The notes: generated from the letters alone by a model not told the origin. Positions 1 through 9,571 are shown, counted from the first letter of the stretch. The stretch: 53,975 bases of DNA from an uncultured Bacteroidales bacterium (GCA_904501835.1 CAJGBW010000002.1:1-53975); one strand, 5' to 3'. Made by a program: numbers and translations.

Positions 1-2622
1 ACCATAACCGCCCGTACTATGGTTGCCGGTAAAGGTCACGCCATTAACACTGACAACCCGCGCCGAGGTAGGCGAATTAAAATTAGACGAAACGCGCAAC
101 GCTGCAGCACCGGCACCATAAGACTTGTTGTTTGTAAAATTTCCACCTGATATGGTAAAACTACAATTATTACCCGCCAAAAAGACGGTTCCACCACCCG
201 ATGTTCGGTTGCTGACAAAATCAGAATCGGTGATTGTTACCGCCGCGTCCTTGATATACAAGACCGAACCCGCAATACGACTCATTTCGTCCACATTTGT
301 TTGCCCTTCGTTTGGAGCACCGGCAGCAATGGCATTGCTATTATCTGTAAAGTCGCTGCCCTGGATTTTCAAGGTACCGGAATTCGCATAGATAACGCCA
401 CCGGCTATCATTTCAGGATAGTTCTTTTCAAAATTGCATTCGTTTACGAGCAAATTTGTCGTAGTAGTATTCGGTTGATGAAGGAAGATACAGCCTCCTC
501 CAACAGCACGACCGACATTGCTCGTTCCTTCTCCTTCTTTCGAGTCAAGGTAATTGCCGCTGAAAGTACAGTGATTCAAACTCACATCAACAATACCGGA
601 ATCGTGTTTTTGAGTCCCCATCGGATAGTTACCAATAGCCATCGCACCCCCGACATTGTGATTGGCACCCGTTCCATACTTGCAGTAATTGCCCGTAAAG
701 GTACAATCATTGAAAATGGCCCCATTGTAGCGTTGTACATACACCGCGCCGCCCTTGCCGTAAGCATTTTCGGTATAGTTTCCAATAAAGTCACATTCGT
801 TAAAAGTCGCTATCGGCTTATGGTCATGCGTAGAAATATGCTCATCTGAGAGCCATACTGCACCGCCATTACCATAGGCCGTCTCATCTACATAGTTATT
901 TTTGAAAGTGCAACGAGTAAGCGTAGCCGAGCCGCAAGTAAATTTTACCGCACCTCCACTATCTTGCTTATTTGAATATGCCTTGGCATAATTCCCCTCA
1001 AAATAACAATCCGTAATGGCAGCATCAGCATAGATTCCATCAAAATTGATGGCGGATCCTCCACCGCTGCTATTGTTCAAGAATTGACAGTGTTGTACTT
1101 TGACATCATTGATATAATTGTCCGGATTGGTATCTACATAAATAACCAACGAAGCGCCGACGCCACTATTTACATTCTCTTTAAATGTACAGCCAAGAAC
1201 TTCCGTACGCGTATCCAGTGCCTTTTCTCCCTTGATGTAAAGCGCAGCGGCTCCCGTTTTCGTCGTTGCCATTCCGGTCAAAACCAGACCGCTCAGAGAC
1301 AAATACGAGGGACCAGCAACATACATCATACTCGCTTCCTTATTGGACATATTCGCACCCGAAAGAATGGTCTGATGAGTCTGAGGGTCACGCAATTTGC
1401 TCGCGGCATTGCCGTTGTCAATATCGGAAGGATATCCACCCATAAAATTGAGTTTGCGAACGCTGCTCTTGTCATCTTTCGCCCAAATCGGATAAAAATT
1501 AATCGTATTTACGGGTTGATACGTACCGGCTGCAATATGAATATTGAGCGACGCGTCTGCAGAAAGTCCCTCTATTTCAGAAGAAACGACTTTGTCTTTG
1601 GTATTCAAATAGTCAGACAACTGCGTCAAATTCCACGCCTTATTCCAGGAAGAACCATCTGCCGAGCCACTTGCATTCGCTTTGACATAAATATCCTTGG
1701 AGAAATACTTGTTCAACGAAGAGGCAAACTCCAAAATTTGGTTTTTCGCCACTTTCTTGCTGTTTTTGAGCGTAGCTTCACCGACGGCGATGCCATAAGT
1801 ATCCAAATAGGTCAGGGTAATGCCATCGGTAAAATCCGTATCGGGAACAACGGCGATAAAGGCTTTTTGACCATACGCACCCTTTGTTGCGGTTACTTCT
1901 GTAGACCCCTCTTCAAGATCTCCCGTCGTCAAATTACCCGTATAATCCCCGTTCATGGTTGCCGTCACAGGAATCACACCGGAAATGGAAGCAGAAGGAC
2001 TGGTCAAACGGAAACCACCGAAGGCATAGTTGGTCGGATTGACCGCCACATAACCACAAAGCGTCTTGAAACGCATCTTTCGGGTCTCCAAACTCGTGCG
2101 TGCCACCGCAATATACGCATCTTCAAAAGAGCCACCCTGCTTACGGATGTCCACCTTCACCGTACCCGTTCCGTCTGTATCCCAGTTGGCTGACTTCACG
2201 AAAGAATGGTAGGCGCTGGCGGGCGTTACCGCATACACCGTCTTGGCATCTTTGAAAATTTTATCAACTTTGAAATCGGTCTTCACATCCGTCTTCTGGG
2301 CCACACCAATACAGCAATCTTCCGCATCCGGACCCCAGACAAACATGACTGAATCCCCTTTATCCCAGCTCACACGTCGGCTGCCATCCGTCGTACCGCT
2401 GTTCGGCTCACCCAAGGTGATTTTCGTCTCCTCACTCTCTTCCACTGTGAACACCATGCTCACCAAGTCGCCTTCCTGGTATTTGCTCGGAACCTTCTCC
2501 TCCTCTTCGACGGGAGGAAGCACCTGAATCATATCGTCCATGCCGCTCTCCATCTTCGAACAAGCAGAAAGCGCCATCATCGGCAACAACAGACCGAGAA
2601 TATATTTGCTTAATTTCACCAT
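1..2622 (-). CDS. Large beta-helix surface lipoprotein, copy 2 (C-terminus beyond window)
   Basis: I read this frame codon by codon from 2622 to base 1 and found no stop, so 874 residues are present and the gene continues off the left edge. The N-terminus is a lipoprotein signal with lipobox LSAC, predicting an outer-membrane lipoprotein. Next comes an acidic stretch, a fimbrillin-like domain (motifs RRVSWD, VMFVWGPD, VYAVTPASAYHSF), the linker DGSSWNKAWNL, and a long run of NCTF/FxxN and GGAV-type repeats typical of right-handed parallel beta-helices such as chlamydial Pmp proteins. The first ~190 residues are almost identical to the paralogue at 3633-7850; the beta-helix part has diverged. 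The start was chosen because MVKLSKYILG is shared by both copies; an ATG three codons upstream (2631) is also possible. The role is probably surface display or adhesion (inference); the ligand is unknown. Confidence 0.85.
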   Translation of the reverse strand, partial: MVKLSKYILGLLLPMMALSACSKMESGMDDMIQVLPPVEEEEKVPSKYQEGDLVSMVFTVEESEETKITLGEPNSGTTDGSRRVSWDKGDSVMFVWGPDAEDCCIGVAQKTDVKTDFKVDKIFKDAKTVYAVTPASAYHSFVKSANWDTDGTGTVKVDIRKQGGSFEDAYIAVARTSLETRKMRFKTLCGYVAVNPTNYAFGGFRLTSPSASISGVIPVTATMNGDYTGNLTTGDLEEGSTEVTATKGAYGQKAFIAVVPDTDFTDGITLTYLDTYGIAVGEATLKNSKKVAKNQILEFASSLNKYFSKDIYVKANASGSADGSSWNKAWNLTQLSDYLNTKDKVVSSEIEGLSADASLNIHIAAGTYQPVNTINFYPIWAKDDKSSVRKLNFMGGYPSDIDNGNAASKLRDPQTHQTILSGANMSNKEASMMYVAGPSYLSLSGLVLTGMATTKTGAAALYIKGEKALDTRTEVLGCTFKENVNSGVGASLVIYVDTNPDNYINDVKVQHCQFLNNSSGGGSAINFDGIYADAAITDCYFEGNYAKAYSNKQDSGGAVKFTCGSATLTRCTFKNNYVDETAYGNGGAVWLSDEHISTHDHKPIATFNECDFIGNYTENAYGKGGAVYVQRYNGAIFNDCTFTGNYCKYGTGANHNVGGAMAIGNYPMGTQKHDSGIVDVSLNHCTFSGNYLDSKEGEGTSNVGRAVGGGCIFLHQPNTTTTNLLVNECNFEKNYPEMIAGGVIYANSGTLKIQGSDFTDNSNAIAAGAPNEGQTNVDEMSRIAGSVLYIKDAAVTITDSDFVSNRTSGGGTVFLAGNNCSFTISGGNFTNNKSYGAGAAALRVSSNFNSPTSARVVSVNGVTFTGNHSTGGYG

Positions 2623-2634
2623 GGCAAACATCAA

Positions 2635-2793
2635 TTACAAAATTACCCAACCATCATCGACGATATCATCATCGCCGATCTCATCGGAACCACCGACATC
2701 TTCCAATTGAGAGCCACTGCCCACCTGAAGCATATCCTGCATTGCAAGCGCTTCAAGTATCTCCATTTCAGGGGTAAGATAGGTTTTCTTCAT
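2635..2793 (-). CDS. 52-residue acidic peptide preceding beta-helix lipoprotein, copy 2
   Basis: The translation begins MKKTYLTPEMEILEALAM and continues with a Gly/Ser/Asp-rich, strongly acidic tail containing GDDDIVDDGWVIL, then TAA. The N-terminal pattern KKTYLTPE is of a type I recall from many small Bacteroidales ORFs of unknown function. There is no hydrophobic signal peptide or membrane segment. The stop lies 12 bases upstream of the beta-helix gene start, and the stop codon is in the same frame as that gene, so the two are probably translationally coupled. A near-identical 53-residue copy precedes the other beta-helix gene, and the conservation of both sequence and placement supports it being a real gene. 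Function is unknown; a leader, modified peptide or chaperone-like partner are all possible. Confidence 0.72.
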   Translation of the reverse strand: MKKTYLTPEMEILEALAMQDMLQVGSGSQLEDVGGSDEIGDDDIVDDGWVIL

Positions 2794-2807
2794 TTATTCA
2801 GTCTTAC

Positions 2808-3608
2808 TTATTTTTCGATTTTGACATCCACATAAATCGGAAGATGGTCTGAAGCAACAGCCACATCCCCTTGCTTGAACACGGTACAAACTTTTCCGCC
2901 TACGACTTTTACAGAAGCCGCATTGCGGGCAAACACAAAGTCAATGCAGCGGTCCGGAGCATGGGAAGGGAAACTGTTGTCAGGAACAGAAATCAGCGTC
3001 CAACTTTCCTGCATATAGCTTATTGCTTTTGAATCAGGATAAGCATTGAAATCTCCCACAAGGAAAACAGGCTTCTGGTAAGCCAACGAATCAAAATACT
3101 GACAAACCAACTGGAGTTGCATCATTTGATTTGCTTCGCCAAAATCAATATGGGTTGAAGCAAAGACAAAATCCTCATATTCCACAACCGCAACGGCACG
3201 AGGCTCGTTTCCAGTCCCTTTGGGAAGGTGCAAAACATCGGTGGCCAGTACCGTATATTCAGGTTTTGCCAACACGGACACGCCATATTTTCCGCCCTTG
3301 TAAGGCATCGCGTCTCCATATTTTCCACACCATCCGCCCAGATAGGTACAAAGTGAATCCAACTGATCGACCTTACCGGTACGGGTGGTACAGCTATCGA
3401 CTTCCTGAATGCCGACCACATCGGCCTGCATCTCACCGAGCATATCCGCAATCATCGATATCGTCGAATGTCCGGACTTGTGAAAAGCACCGACATTGTA
3501 GGAAACAAGACGAATCGTTTTTGCGTTTTTTGCATCCGGAGCACCCGGCACATTGCAACAAGCAACAAACAACGCCAAAGAGCACAACAGGTAAATCGTT
3601 TTTTTCAT
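2808..3608 (-). CDS. Endonuclease/exonuclease/phosphatase family lipoprotein
   Basis: This 266-residue protein has a lipoprotein signal with the cysteine at residue 17 (LFVACC), so it is predicted to be membrane-anchored outside the cytoplasm. Motifs of the EEP fold appear in order: VSYNVGAF, GIQEVDSC, STHIDF, LVGDFNAYP, CIDFVFA and the C-terminal ASDHLPIYVDV, giving the metal-binding Asn/Glu, the Asp-x-Asn and the Asp-His dyad. Members hydrolyse phosphodiester or phosphomonoester bonds, including DNA, sphingolipids and inositol phosphates; the substrate here cannot be told from sequence. It starts 24 bases after the upstream beta-helix gene and ends 14 bases before the second small peptide, so it sits inside one operon between the two duplicated units. 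Whether it works with the surface proteins or was trapped by the duplication is unknown. Confidence 0.9.
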   Translation of the reverse strand: MKKTIYLLCSLALFVACCNVPGAPDAKNAKTIRLVSYNVGAFHKSGHSTISMIADMLGEMQADVVGIQEVDSCTTRTGKVDQLDSLCTYLGGWCGKYGDAMPYKGGKYGVSVLAKPEYTVLATDVLHLPKGTGNEPRAVAVVEYEDFVFASTHIDFGEANQMMQLQLVCQYFDSLAYQKPVFLVGDFNAYPDSKAISYMQESWTLISVPDNSFPSHAPDRCIDFVFARNAASVKVVGGKVCTVFKQGDVAVASDHLPIYVDVKIEK

Positions 3609-3632
3609 ATTATATATAAGGTATAAGTTTTA

Positions 3633-6600
3633 TTAGTTACTTCTCGTTCCCGCATCATAAGCACCGGGGAATGTAATGTGTTTGGATTTGTCCGTTTGAC
3701 TTTGCTTTCCACGTAGTTGCATACGCTGATCTTTTCCCCAAGATGCCGTCGAAGCAGTTGACTCGGAAACAACCTCCTTGCTTACAAGCCACGCATAAAA
3801 ATCCGGAGCAGTATTCTTCAAGTCATTGTTCATATTGTAGAGCATAGAGGCGTATCCATAACCACTCTTCGGTATTCCATTCCATTTCCAATAACTGCTA
3901 TCCCAGGTCTGATTTCCGTCAACCCACTCCAATTGAGGGAAATAGGTCGTCGTACCATAGGCTTGTAGCGTTGAGCCACCGATTGAAGAACCATCTTGCA
4001 TTTCATTGGGCAATTTCATTACCAAAGGATTAGCTGAATTAGACGTATATCCAGATGCCAAAGTCGTCATAAATCCACGTGCACCACTCGTGGGCTGGTC
4101 ATTTACCAAATTAATCGTCGCATTGTACCCCGTAAAGGCATAACCCTCTGTGTTGGTATTACAAACAATACTGTTGATAAAATGAATTTTAGTACCGTCA
4201 CTCGCACCATCGAAACGAATCAAACCTTCAGTCGAAACATGAGGATCCGCTACGCCATCATTAATCAATGAGGTACCGATAATGGTCGAGTTCGCTAATA
4301 CGAAATGGCCCCCTTGCAGGTTGATACGTGCTCCATTCCATCCACCTTGCGACCAAGAGCCGTAGAAGGTGGTATTATTGATAAACAAGCCTCCTCCATT
4401 ATTGCCGGAATCACGGTTGCGGTGAATATCCGGACCAATGGCATAAGTAACGTGATTTTTGTAAAAAAGACAATTGGATAGATAAGTACGGGAACTATCC
4501 GCCATAATGGCAAGCGCTCCGCCTTGGTTGGCGTTGTTTTCTCTAAAGGTACATTGGAAAATTTTTGTCTTGGTTTTGCTTATGGCATATTTGGTATTAT
4601 CTCCCGAACCCACCTTGGTTCCTCTTTGAATCACAATGGCACCACCTACATCCACGCCATAACTACCGGCATTACCTTTCGTATGGTTTCCCTCAAAAAG
4701 ACAGCGTTCTATGGAAAAATCACCCTCCTTGGGATTTTCAATCACACCGGCACTCACACTTTTACCCGCATTACCCGCCGCAATAGAAATGGCGCCGCCG
4801 GAAGCATAGACATAATTGTTATCGGTGTAATTATCATGAAATTCACAATCCTGTATCTTAACCTCTCCCGAGGTCTGACAGCCAATGGCACCACCGCCCG
4901 TCTGAGTGGTGTGATTTGCAGTAAAAGTTGAATGCCTTACCACCAAATTCACCTTGCAAGTATCATAGGCTACAACATCAGCCAATGAATTGGCAATCTC
5001 ATTTTCTGCATGGTCAAAACCTTTGTAGGTTGAATAACCGGGATTACCACGATTGGAAACCTCCAAAGCACCCGCTCCATCCTGTGCATAATTTCCCGTA
5101 AAGGTACAACTATCCAAGGTCACGGTATTGGTTGCCCCATTTTCACCACTGACATAAAAAGCTCCGGCTCGGTTTGTCGTATAATTCCCTATGAATTGAC
5201 AATTTGTAAAATCCGCATTGGTATTCTTATAAATGGCGACGGCACCGCCATAACCGCCGTCACTAACATTCTTTTCAAAGCGTACGCTTCTCAATGTTAT
5301 CTTTTTTCCTGTTTCAGGCGAATTAAAATTGGAGGAAACACGGAAAGCTGGTGCACCGACCGGTGAAGTATTATTGGTCATAGAGCCTCCACTCATTGAG
5401 AAAGTTCCCTGTCCATCTAGGTAAATCGTACCGCCTCCAGTAGATGTATTCTGATCAAAATGCGAATTCTCGACTGTTGTGTTGCAATCCTTTACATACA
5501 AAACGGACGCTGTAGCTTTCGCTGATGACGTACCTACGTTCGTGTTTTTACTGAATGTGGCGTTCTTGACAGATAAAGTGCCGGATGCGCCATAAAGGGC
5601 CACTCCCTCTACATAAGGGGCTGTATGATTTTTGAACACACCGCCGTCAATATTCACATTGACCTCATAATTCTCCGGCTGATAGACTGCCACGGCACAA
5701 CCTCCGGGAATAGCACCCGTGAATGTCGTTCTATTTACCAAGTTTTTTTCAAAATGACAATTGTTCAAATTCAACGCGTGAACATTACCACGCATCACAG
5801 GGGCGCTTTCATTATCTCTACAAGCCCCCACCATAATAGCACCGCCATAGGAGGTTGCTGAGGATGTTGTGGTTTGATTCGCAGTAAAGGTACAATTGTT
5901 AAAATTGGCTTCATAAAAGCGCGCCACATAGACGGCACCGCCTTTTCCGTACGCGGACGTGGTTGTGTTTCCCGTGAAAGTACAATTTTCAAAGGTCGCC
6001 ACAAAAGGATGCGCATCTGTACCGCCGCCATCCGCAGCAGAACCTGCAGTTTCATCCGTGAGCCAAACAGCACCTCCACTACCATAAGCCGTAGAATTAT
6101 TTTCAAAAGTGCAATTCTTAAACGTAGGAGAACCACGACTCACTTTCACGGCGCCACCGTGGGTTTGCTTTCCTACGATGTATTCTATATTAACCTTATT
6201 CTCCTTAAAAACGCAATTGTAAATTTTGGGCTGCGCATAATTACCATCGATATTGATAGCAGAGCCAGCACCGGAGGAATTGTCTGTAAATTCGCAATCT
6301 TCGACAACAATGTCATTATAAAGTGGGCCTTGATTATTAACAGCGATAGCCATTGCTGCTCCCACTCCATTTGTATTCTTATTGTTTGTGAACTTGCAGT
6401 GTCTCACTTCCGCCTGCATATCTGCTTCTACTTCTTCATTGATAGTAAAACGGAAGGCATTGATGCCCGTTGCATTGATTGTTTTATCTGAAACCGTGAA
6501 GCCACTGACACCTGCGCGGACGGGCGCCACAATGTTGATCATATTGTAATTCTCAGGCAGGGAGGAACCGGAAATAATAGTCTCATTATGTTGAGGGTCA

Positions 6601-7850
6601 CGCAGTTTGCTCGCGGCATTGGCGTTTCTAATATCATCCGGATAACCACCCAAGAGATTGTATTTGCGACAGTTACTTAATTTCCATTCATCAGATTTAC
6701 CGCTCGGATCTTCGAGATACTTTGCATTCAAGAACACAGTGGAGGTCGGCTGATAAGTTCCGGCTGCCACATGGATATTGATAACGGCATCTGATTTCAA
6801 ACCGGATTCAAACACGGTCGCATCTTTGGTATAAGTCATCATTTGGGCCAGGTTCCAAGCCTTATCCCAAGAAGAACCATCGCCCGTACCATCGGCCGTT
6901 GCCTTGACATAATAGTCTTTGGAGAAATACTGGTTCAAAGAAGAGGCAAACTCCAGAATGTTGTTCTTTGCAACACTTGTATTGTTTTTGAGCGTCGCTG
7001 CGCCCACCGTCACGCCATAGGCATCCAGGTAAGAAAGCGTCATACCCGTGGCAAAACTGGAGCCGGGAAGAACAGCGACATAGAATTTATCACCGGCCAC
7101 GCTGGCTTGAGCAGTCACCGCTGTAGAAGTCTCTTCCAGCGTTCCTGTTGACAAATTGCCTGTATAATCCCCGTTCATTTCGGCTGTCACAGGAATCACA
7201 GCAGAAATGGCTTGCGAGCCCTTGTTTTCCAACTTGAAGCCACCGACAATAAAGTTCGTCGGATTGACCGCCACATAACCACAAAGCGTCTTGAAACGCA
7301 TCTTGCGGGTTTCCAGACTCGTACGTGCCACCGCAATGTACGCATCTTCAAAAGAGCCACCCTGCTCGCGGATATCCACCTTCACCGTACCCGTTCCGTC
7401 TGTATCCCAGTTGGCTGACTTTACGAAAGAATGATAGGCGCTGGCGGGCGTTACCGCATACACCGTCTTGGCATCTTTGAAAATTTTATCAACTTTGAAA
7501 TCGGTCTTCACATCCGTCTTCTGGGCCACACCAATGCAGCAATCTTCCGCATCCGGCCCCCATACAAACATAACGGAATCTTCTTCATCCCAACTCACGC
7601 GTCGGCTGCCGTCACCCGTCGTACCGCTGTTCGGCTCACCCAAGGTGATTTTCGTCTCCTCACTCTCTTCCACCGTGAACACCATGCTCACCAAGTCGCC
7701 TTCCTGGTATTTGCTCGGAACCTTCTCCTCCTCTTCGACAGGAGGAAGCACCTGAATCATATCATCCATGCCGCTCTCCATCTTAGCACAAGATGAAAGC
7801 GCCAACATCGGCAACAACAAACCGAGAATGTATTTGCTTAATTTCACCAT
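3633..7850 (-). CDS. Large beta-helix surface lipoprotein, copy 1 (complete)
   Basis: The protein has 1405 residues from MVKLSKYILG; a TTG 12 bases upstream would add four residues but is not needed. The lipobox is LSSC with cysteine 21. Order of parts: lipoprotein signal; acidic spacer (IQVLPPVEEEEKVPSKY); fimbrillin-like domain with RRVSWDEEDSVMFVWGPD and YAVTPASAYHSF; linker DGTGDGSSWDKAWNL; IHVAAGTYQPTSTVFL, the start of a pectin-lyase-like fold; then roughly 800 residues with many repeats of CxFxxN plus GGAV/GGAI. The C-terminus ends near TFPGAYDAG and shows no obvious type IX sorting domain. Such Pmp-like beta-helices act as adhesins or surface enzymes in other bacteria. The N-terminal ~570 bases match copy 2 (2055-2622) closely. 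It is translated just after the 53-residue peptide and shares its promoter. Confidence 0.9.
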   Translation of the reverse strand: MVKLSKYILGLLLPMLALSSCAKMESGMDDMIQVLPPVEEEEKVPSKYQEGDLVSMVFTVEESEETKITLGEPNSGTTGDGSRRVSWDEEDSVMFVWGPDAEDCCIGVAQKTDVKTDFKVDKIFKDAKTVYAVTPASAYHSFVKSANWDTDGTGTVKVDIREQGGSFEDAYIAVARTSLETRKMRFKTLCGYVAVNPTNFIVGGFKLENKGSQAISAVIPVTAEMNGDYTGNLSTGTLEETSTAVTAQASVAGDKFYVAVLPGSSFATGMTLSYLDAYGVTVGAATLKNNTSVAKNNILEFASSLNQYFSKDYYVKATADGTGDGSSWDKAWNLAQMMTYTKDATVFESGLKSDAVINIHVAAGTYQPTSTVFLNAKYLEDPSGKSDEWKLSNCRKYNLLGGYPDDIRNANAASKLRDPQHNETIISGSSLPENYNMINIVAPVRAGVSGFTVSDKTINATGINAFRFTINEEVEADMQAEVRHCKFTNNKNTNGVGAAMAIAVNNQGPLYNDIVVEDCEFTDNSSGAGSAINIDGNYAQPKIYNCVFKENKVNIEYIVGKQTHGGAVKVSRGSPTFKNCTFENNSTAYGSGGAVWLTDETAGSAADGGGTDAHPFVATFENCTFTGNTTTSAYGKGGAVYVARFYEANFNNCTFTANQTTTSSATSYGGAIMVGACRDNESAPVMRGNVHALNLNNCHFEKNLVNRTTFTGAIPGGCAVAVYQPENYEVNVNIDGGVFKNHTAPYVEGVALYGASGTLSVKNATFSKNTNVGTSSAKATASVLYVKDCNTTVENSHFDQNTSTGGGTIYLDGQGTFSMSGGSMTNNTSPVGAPAFRVSSNFNSPETGKKITLRSVRFEKNVSDGGYGGAVAIYKNTNADFTNCQFIGNYTTNRAGAFYVSGENGATNTVTLDSCTFTGNYAQDGAGALEVSNRGNPGYSTYKGFDHAENEIANSLADVVAYDTCKVNLVVRHSTFTANHTTQTGGGAIGCQTSGEVKIQDCEFHDNYTDNNYVYASGGAISIAAGNAGKSVSAGVIENPKEGDFSIERCLFEGNHTKGNAGSYGVDVGGAIVIQRGTKVGSGDNTKYAISKTKTKIFQCTFRENNANQGGALAIMADSSRTYLSNCLFYKNHVTYAIGPDIHRNRDSGNNGGGLFINNTTFYGSWSQGGWNGARINLQGGHFVLANSTIIGTSLINDGVADPHVSTEGLIRFDGASDGTKIHFINSIVCNTNTEGYAFTGYNATINLVNDQPTSGARGFMTTLASGYTSNSANPLVMKLPNEMQDGSSIGGSTLQAYGTTTYFPQLEWVDGNQTWDSSYWKWNGIPKSGYGYASMLYNMNNDLKNTAPDFYAWLVSKEVVSESTASTASWGKDQRMQLRGKQSQTDKSKHITFPGAYDAGTRSN

Positions 7851-7862
7851 GGCTGACAACAA

Positions 7863-8024
7863 TTATAAAATCTCCCAACCGCCGTCGCCGATGATATCAT
7901 CGTCACCGACCTCGTCGGAACCACCAACATCCTCCAACTGGGAACCACTGCCCACCTGAAGCATATCCTGCATCGCAAGCGCTTCAAGGACTTCAATTTC
8001 GGGGGTAAGATAGGTTTTCTTCAT
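7863..8024 (-). CDS. 53-residue acidic peptide preceding beta-helix lipoprotein, copy 1
   Basis: The reading frame starts MKKTYLTPEIEVLEALAM and ends GDGGWEIL. It differs from the copy at 2635-2793 mainly by conservative changes and one extra glycine near the end. It is the first gene after the promoter at 8080-8111, with a leader of roughly 50 bases. It ends 12 bases before the start of the 1405-residue lipoprotein. The first half looks helical (EIEVLEALAMQDML) and the second half is glycine- and aspartate-rich, with the run DDD. No cysteines, signal peptide or transmembrane segment are visible. The function is not known to me. Confidence 0.75.
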   Translation of the reverse strand: MKKTYLTPEIEVLEALAMQDMLQVGSGSQLEDVGGSDEVGDDDIIGDGGWEIL

Positions 8025-8079
8025 TTATTTTATTTTTTGCTGCCTACCTATAATTTGGCAGAATAATACTATTAGCCAA

Positions 8080-8111
8080 CAAAGATAATAATAAAATTAT
8101 TATTTGGCAAA
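8080..8111 (-). promoter_or_regulatory. Bacteroidota-type promoter for peptide/beta-helix operon
   Basis: Read on the minus strand, the -33 box TTTG (8111-8108) and the -7 box TATCTTTG (8087-8080) are separated by 20 bases. Both match the TTTG / TAnnTTTG consensus of the Bacteroidota primary sigma factor. The predicted transcript starts near 8073 and reads the five-gene operon. Confidence 0.75.
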
Positions 8112-8145
8112 AATTCCCCACGCCCATCGAAATCAAAAAAATTAC

Positions 8146-8153
8146 TATCTTCG
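8146..8153 (+). promoter_or_regulatory. Candidate -7 box for radA
   Basis: TATCTTCG lies 23 bases before the radA start codon and differs from TAnnTTTG at one position. No clear TTTG box sits at the expected distance upstream. Confidence 0.4.
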
Positions 8154-8175
8154 CCTCTGATTAAAACAGATTAAA

Positions 8176-9552
8176 ATGGCCAACACAACAAAACATAAAA
8201 CGATTTGGTTTTGCAATGCCTGTGGCGCGGAAAGCCCTAAATGGATGGGACGATGCCCCGCCTGCGGAGAGTGGAACAGCATGGTGGAAGAGACCGTTGT
8301 AACGGGTAAAAAAACAAGCATTTCCAACATTCTGAATTCGCAAAATCACAAACCCACGCCTTTATCCTCCGTGGATACCCAAGCCGAACAAAGAATCTCA
8401 TTGGGAAATGGCGAATTAGACCGTCTGTTGGGTGGCGGATTGGTCGAAGGTTCGTTGGTTTTGATTGGTGGCGAGCCCGGCATCGGCAAGTCCACTTTGT
8501 CCTTACAAATCCCCTTGCATTGCCCCGACATCCGCACCCTTTATGTGAGCGGAGAAGAGAGTGTCAGACAAGTAAAATTGCGTGCCAAACGCTTGGGTGG
8601 AAATGAAGATAACTGCTTCATTTACAGCGAGACACAGATGGAGAACATCCTCCAACAAGCCCGCGAAGTCGCCCCGCAACTGATGATAGTCGATTCGGTG
8701 CAAACCATGTATTCGCAAGCGTTGGAATCCGCCGCCGGAAGCGTCAGCCAAATCAAGGAAAGCGCCGCCATGCTTTTGCGTTTTGCCAAAGAAAGCGGCA
8801 TCCCCGTCATTTTAATCGGACACATCACCAAAGAAGGCAGCATAGCCGGTCCGAAAATCCTCGAACACATTGTGGATGTCGTGTTCCAATTTGAGGGCGA
8901 AAACAAAGGCAGTTACCGCCTGCTCCGAAGCATCAAAAACCGCTTTGGCTCCACCAACGAACTAGCCGTTTTTGAAATGACAGGAAGCGGCTTAAGAGAG
9001 GTCTCCAACCCCTCTGAAATGCTGATTCCCATGCACGAAGAAGGCATGAGCGGAGTGGCCGTAAGCGTCACCATGGATGGCACCCGCGCCTTCCTGATTG
9101 AGACCCAGGCACTCGTCAGTTCGGCAGCCTATGGAACCCCCCAACGCTCCGCTACCGGATTTGATGGAAAACGCCTCAATATGCTACTGGCTGTGCTTGA
9201 AAAAAAGGCCGGATTCCGACTGGGCGCCAAAGATGTTTTTATCAACATGGCAGGCGGTCTACGCGTCAATGAACCGGCTTGTGATTTGGCTGTTGTTTGC
9301 GCCGTTTTATCCTCCAATTTTGACTTCTCAATTCCGGCTGACACCTGCTTTGCCGGCGAGGTCGGATTGAGTGGAGAAATCCGTCCGGTTTACCAAGTGG
9401 ACCGCCGTATTACCGAGGCCGCGCGCCTGGGATTTAAGCGCATTTACGTCTCATCTTTTAGCGCTATTTCCGAAAATCACAAAGGAATTAAAGTCGTGAA
9501 AATCAAGGATATACCGGCCCTTTGCCGCGACCTGTTCGCCCAGCAGGATTAG
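8176..9552 (+). CDS. radA: DNA repair protein RadA
   Basis: RadA is a RecA-like ATPase that helps branch migration and processing of recombination intermediates. The 458 residues show the whole family layout: a C4 zinc finger (Cys 13, 16, 27, 30), a Walker A GGEPGIGKST from about residue 98, the RadA-specific KNRFGSTNE near residue 254, and a C-terminal Lon-protease-like domain with VFINMAGGLRVNEPA. Length is normal for the family. It stands alone on the plus strand, diverging from the beta-helix operon, and is followed after 19 bases by a gene of unknown function that may be co-transcribed. Confidence 0.97.
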   Translation: MANTTKHKTIWFCNACGAESPKWMGRCPACGEWNSMVEETVVTGKKTSISNILNSQNHKPTPLSSVDTQAEQRISLGNGELDRLLGGGLVEGSLVLIGGEPGIGKSTLSLQIPLHCPDIRTLYVSGEESVRQVKLRAKRLGGNEDNCFIYSETQMENILQQAREVAPQLMIVDSVQTMYSQALESAAGSVSQIKESAAMLLRFAKESGIPVILIGHITKEGSIAGPKILEHIVDVVFQFEGENKGSYRLLRSIKNRFGSTNELAVFEMTGSGLREVSNPSEMLIPMHEEGMSGVAVSVTMDGTRAFLIETQALVSSAAYGTPQRSATGFDGKRLNMLLAVLEKKAGFRLGAKDVFINMAGGLRVNEPACDLAVVCAVLSSNFDFSIPADTCFAGEVGLSGEIRPVYQVDRRITEAARLGFKRIYVSSFSAISENHKGIKVVKIKDIPALCRDLFAQQD

Positions 9553-9571
9553 AATAGATCAAGAAAGAAAA

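Noticed and set aside
1084..2193. 369-codon open frame on the plus strand
   Set aside because: It is the exact antisense mirror of the beta-helix lipoprotein, with low-complexity composition and no start context.
3633..7850. Type IX secretion C-terminal domain on the beta-helix protein
   Set aside because: The C-terminus ends in a TFPGAYDAG-type motif and lacks the usual conserved strand pattern; the lipobox explains surface anchoring.
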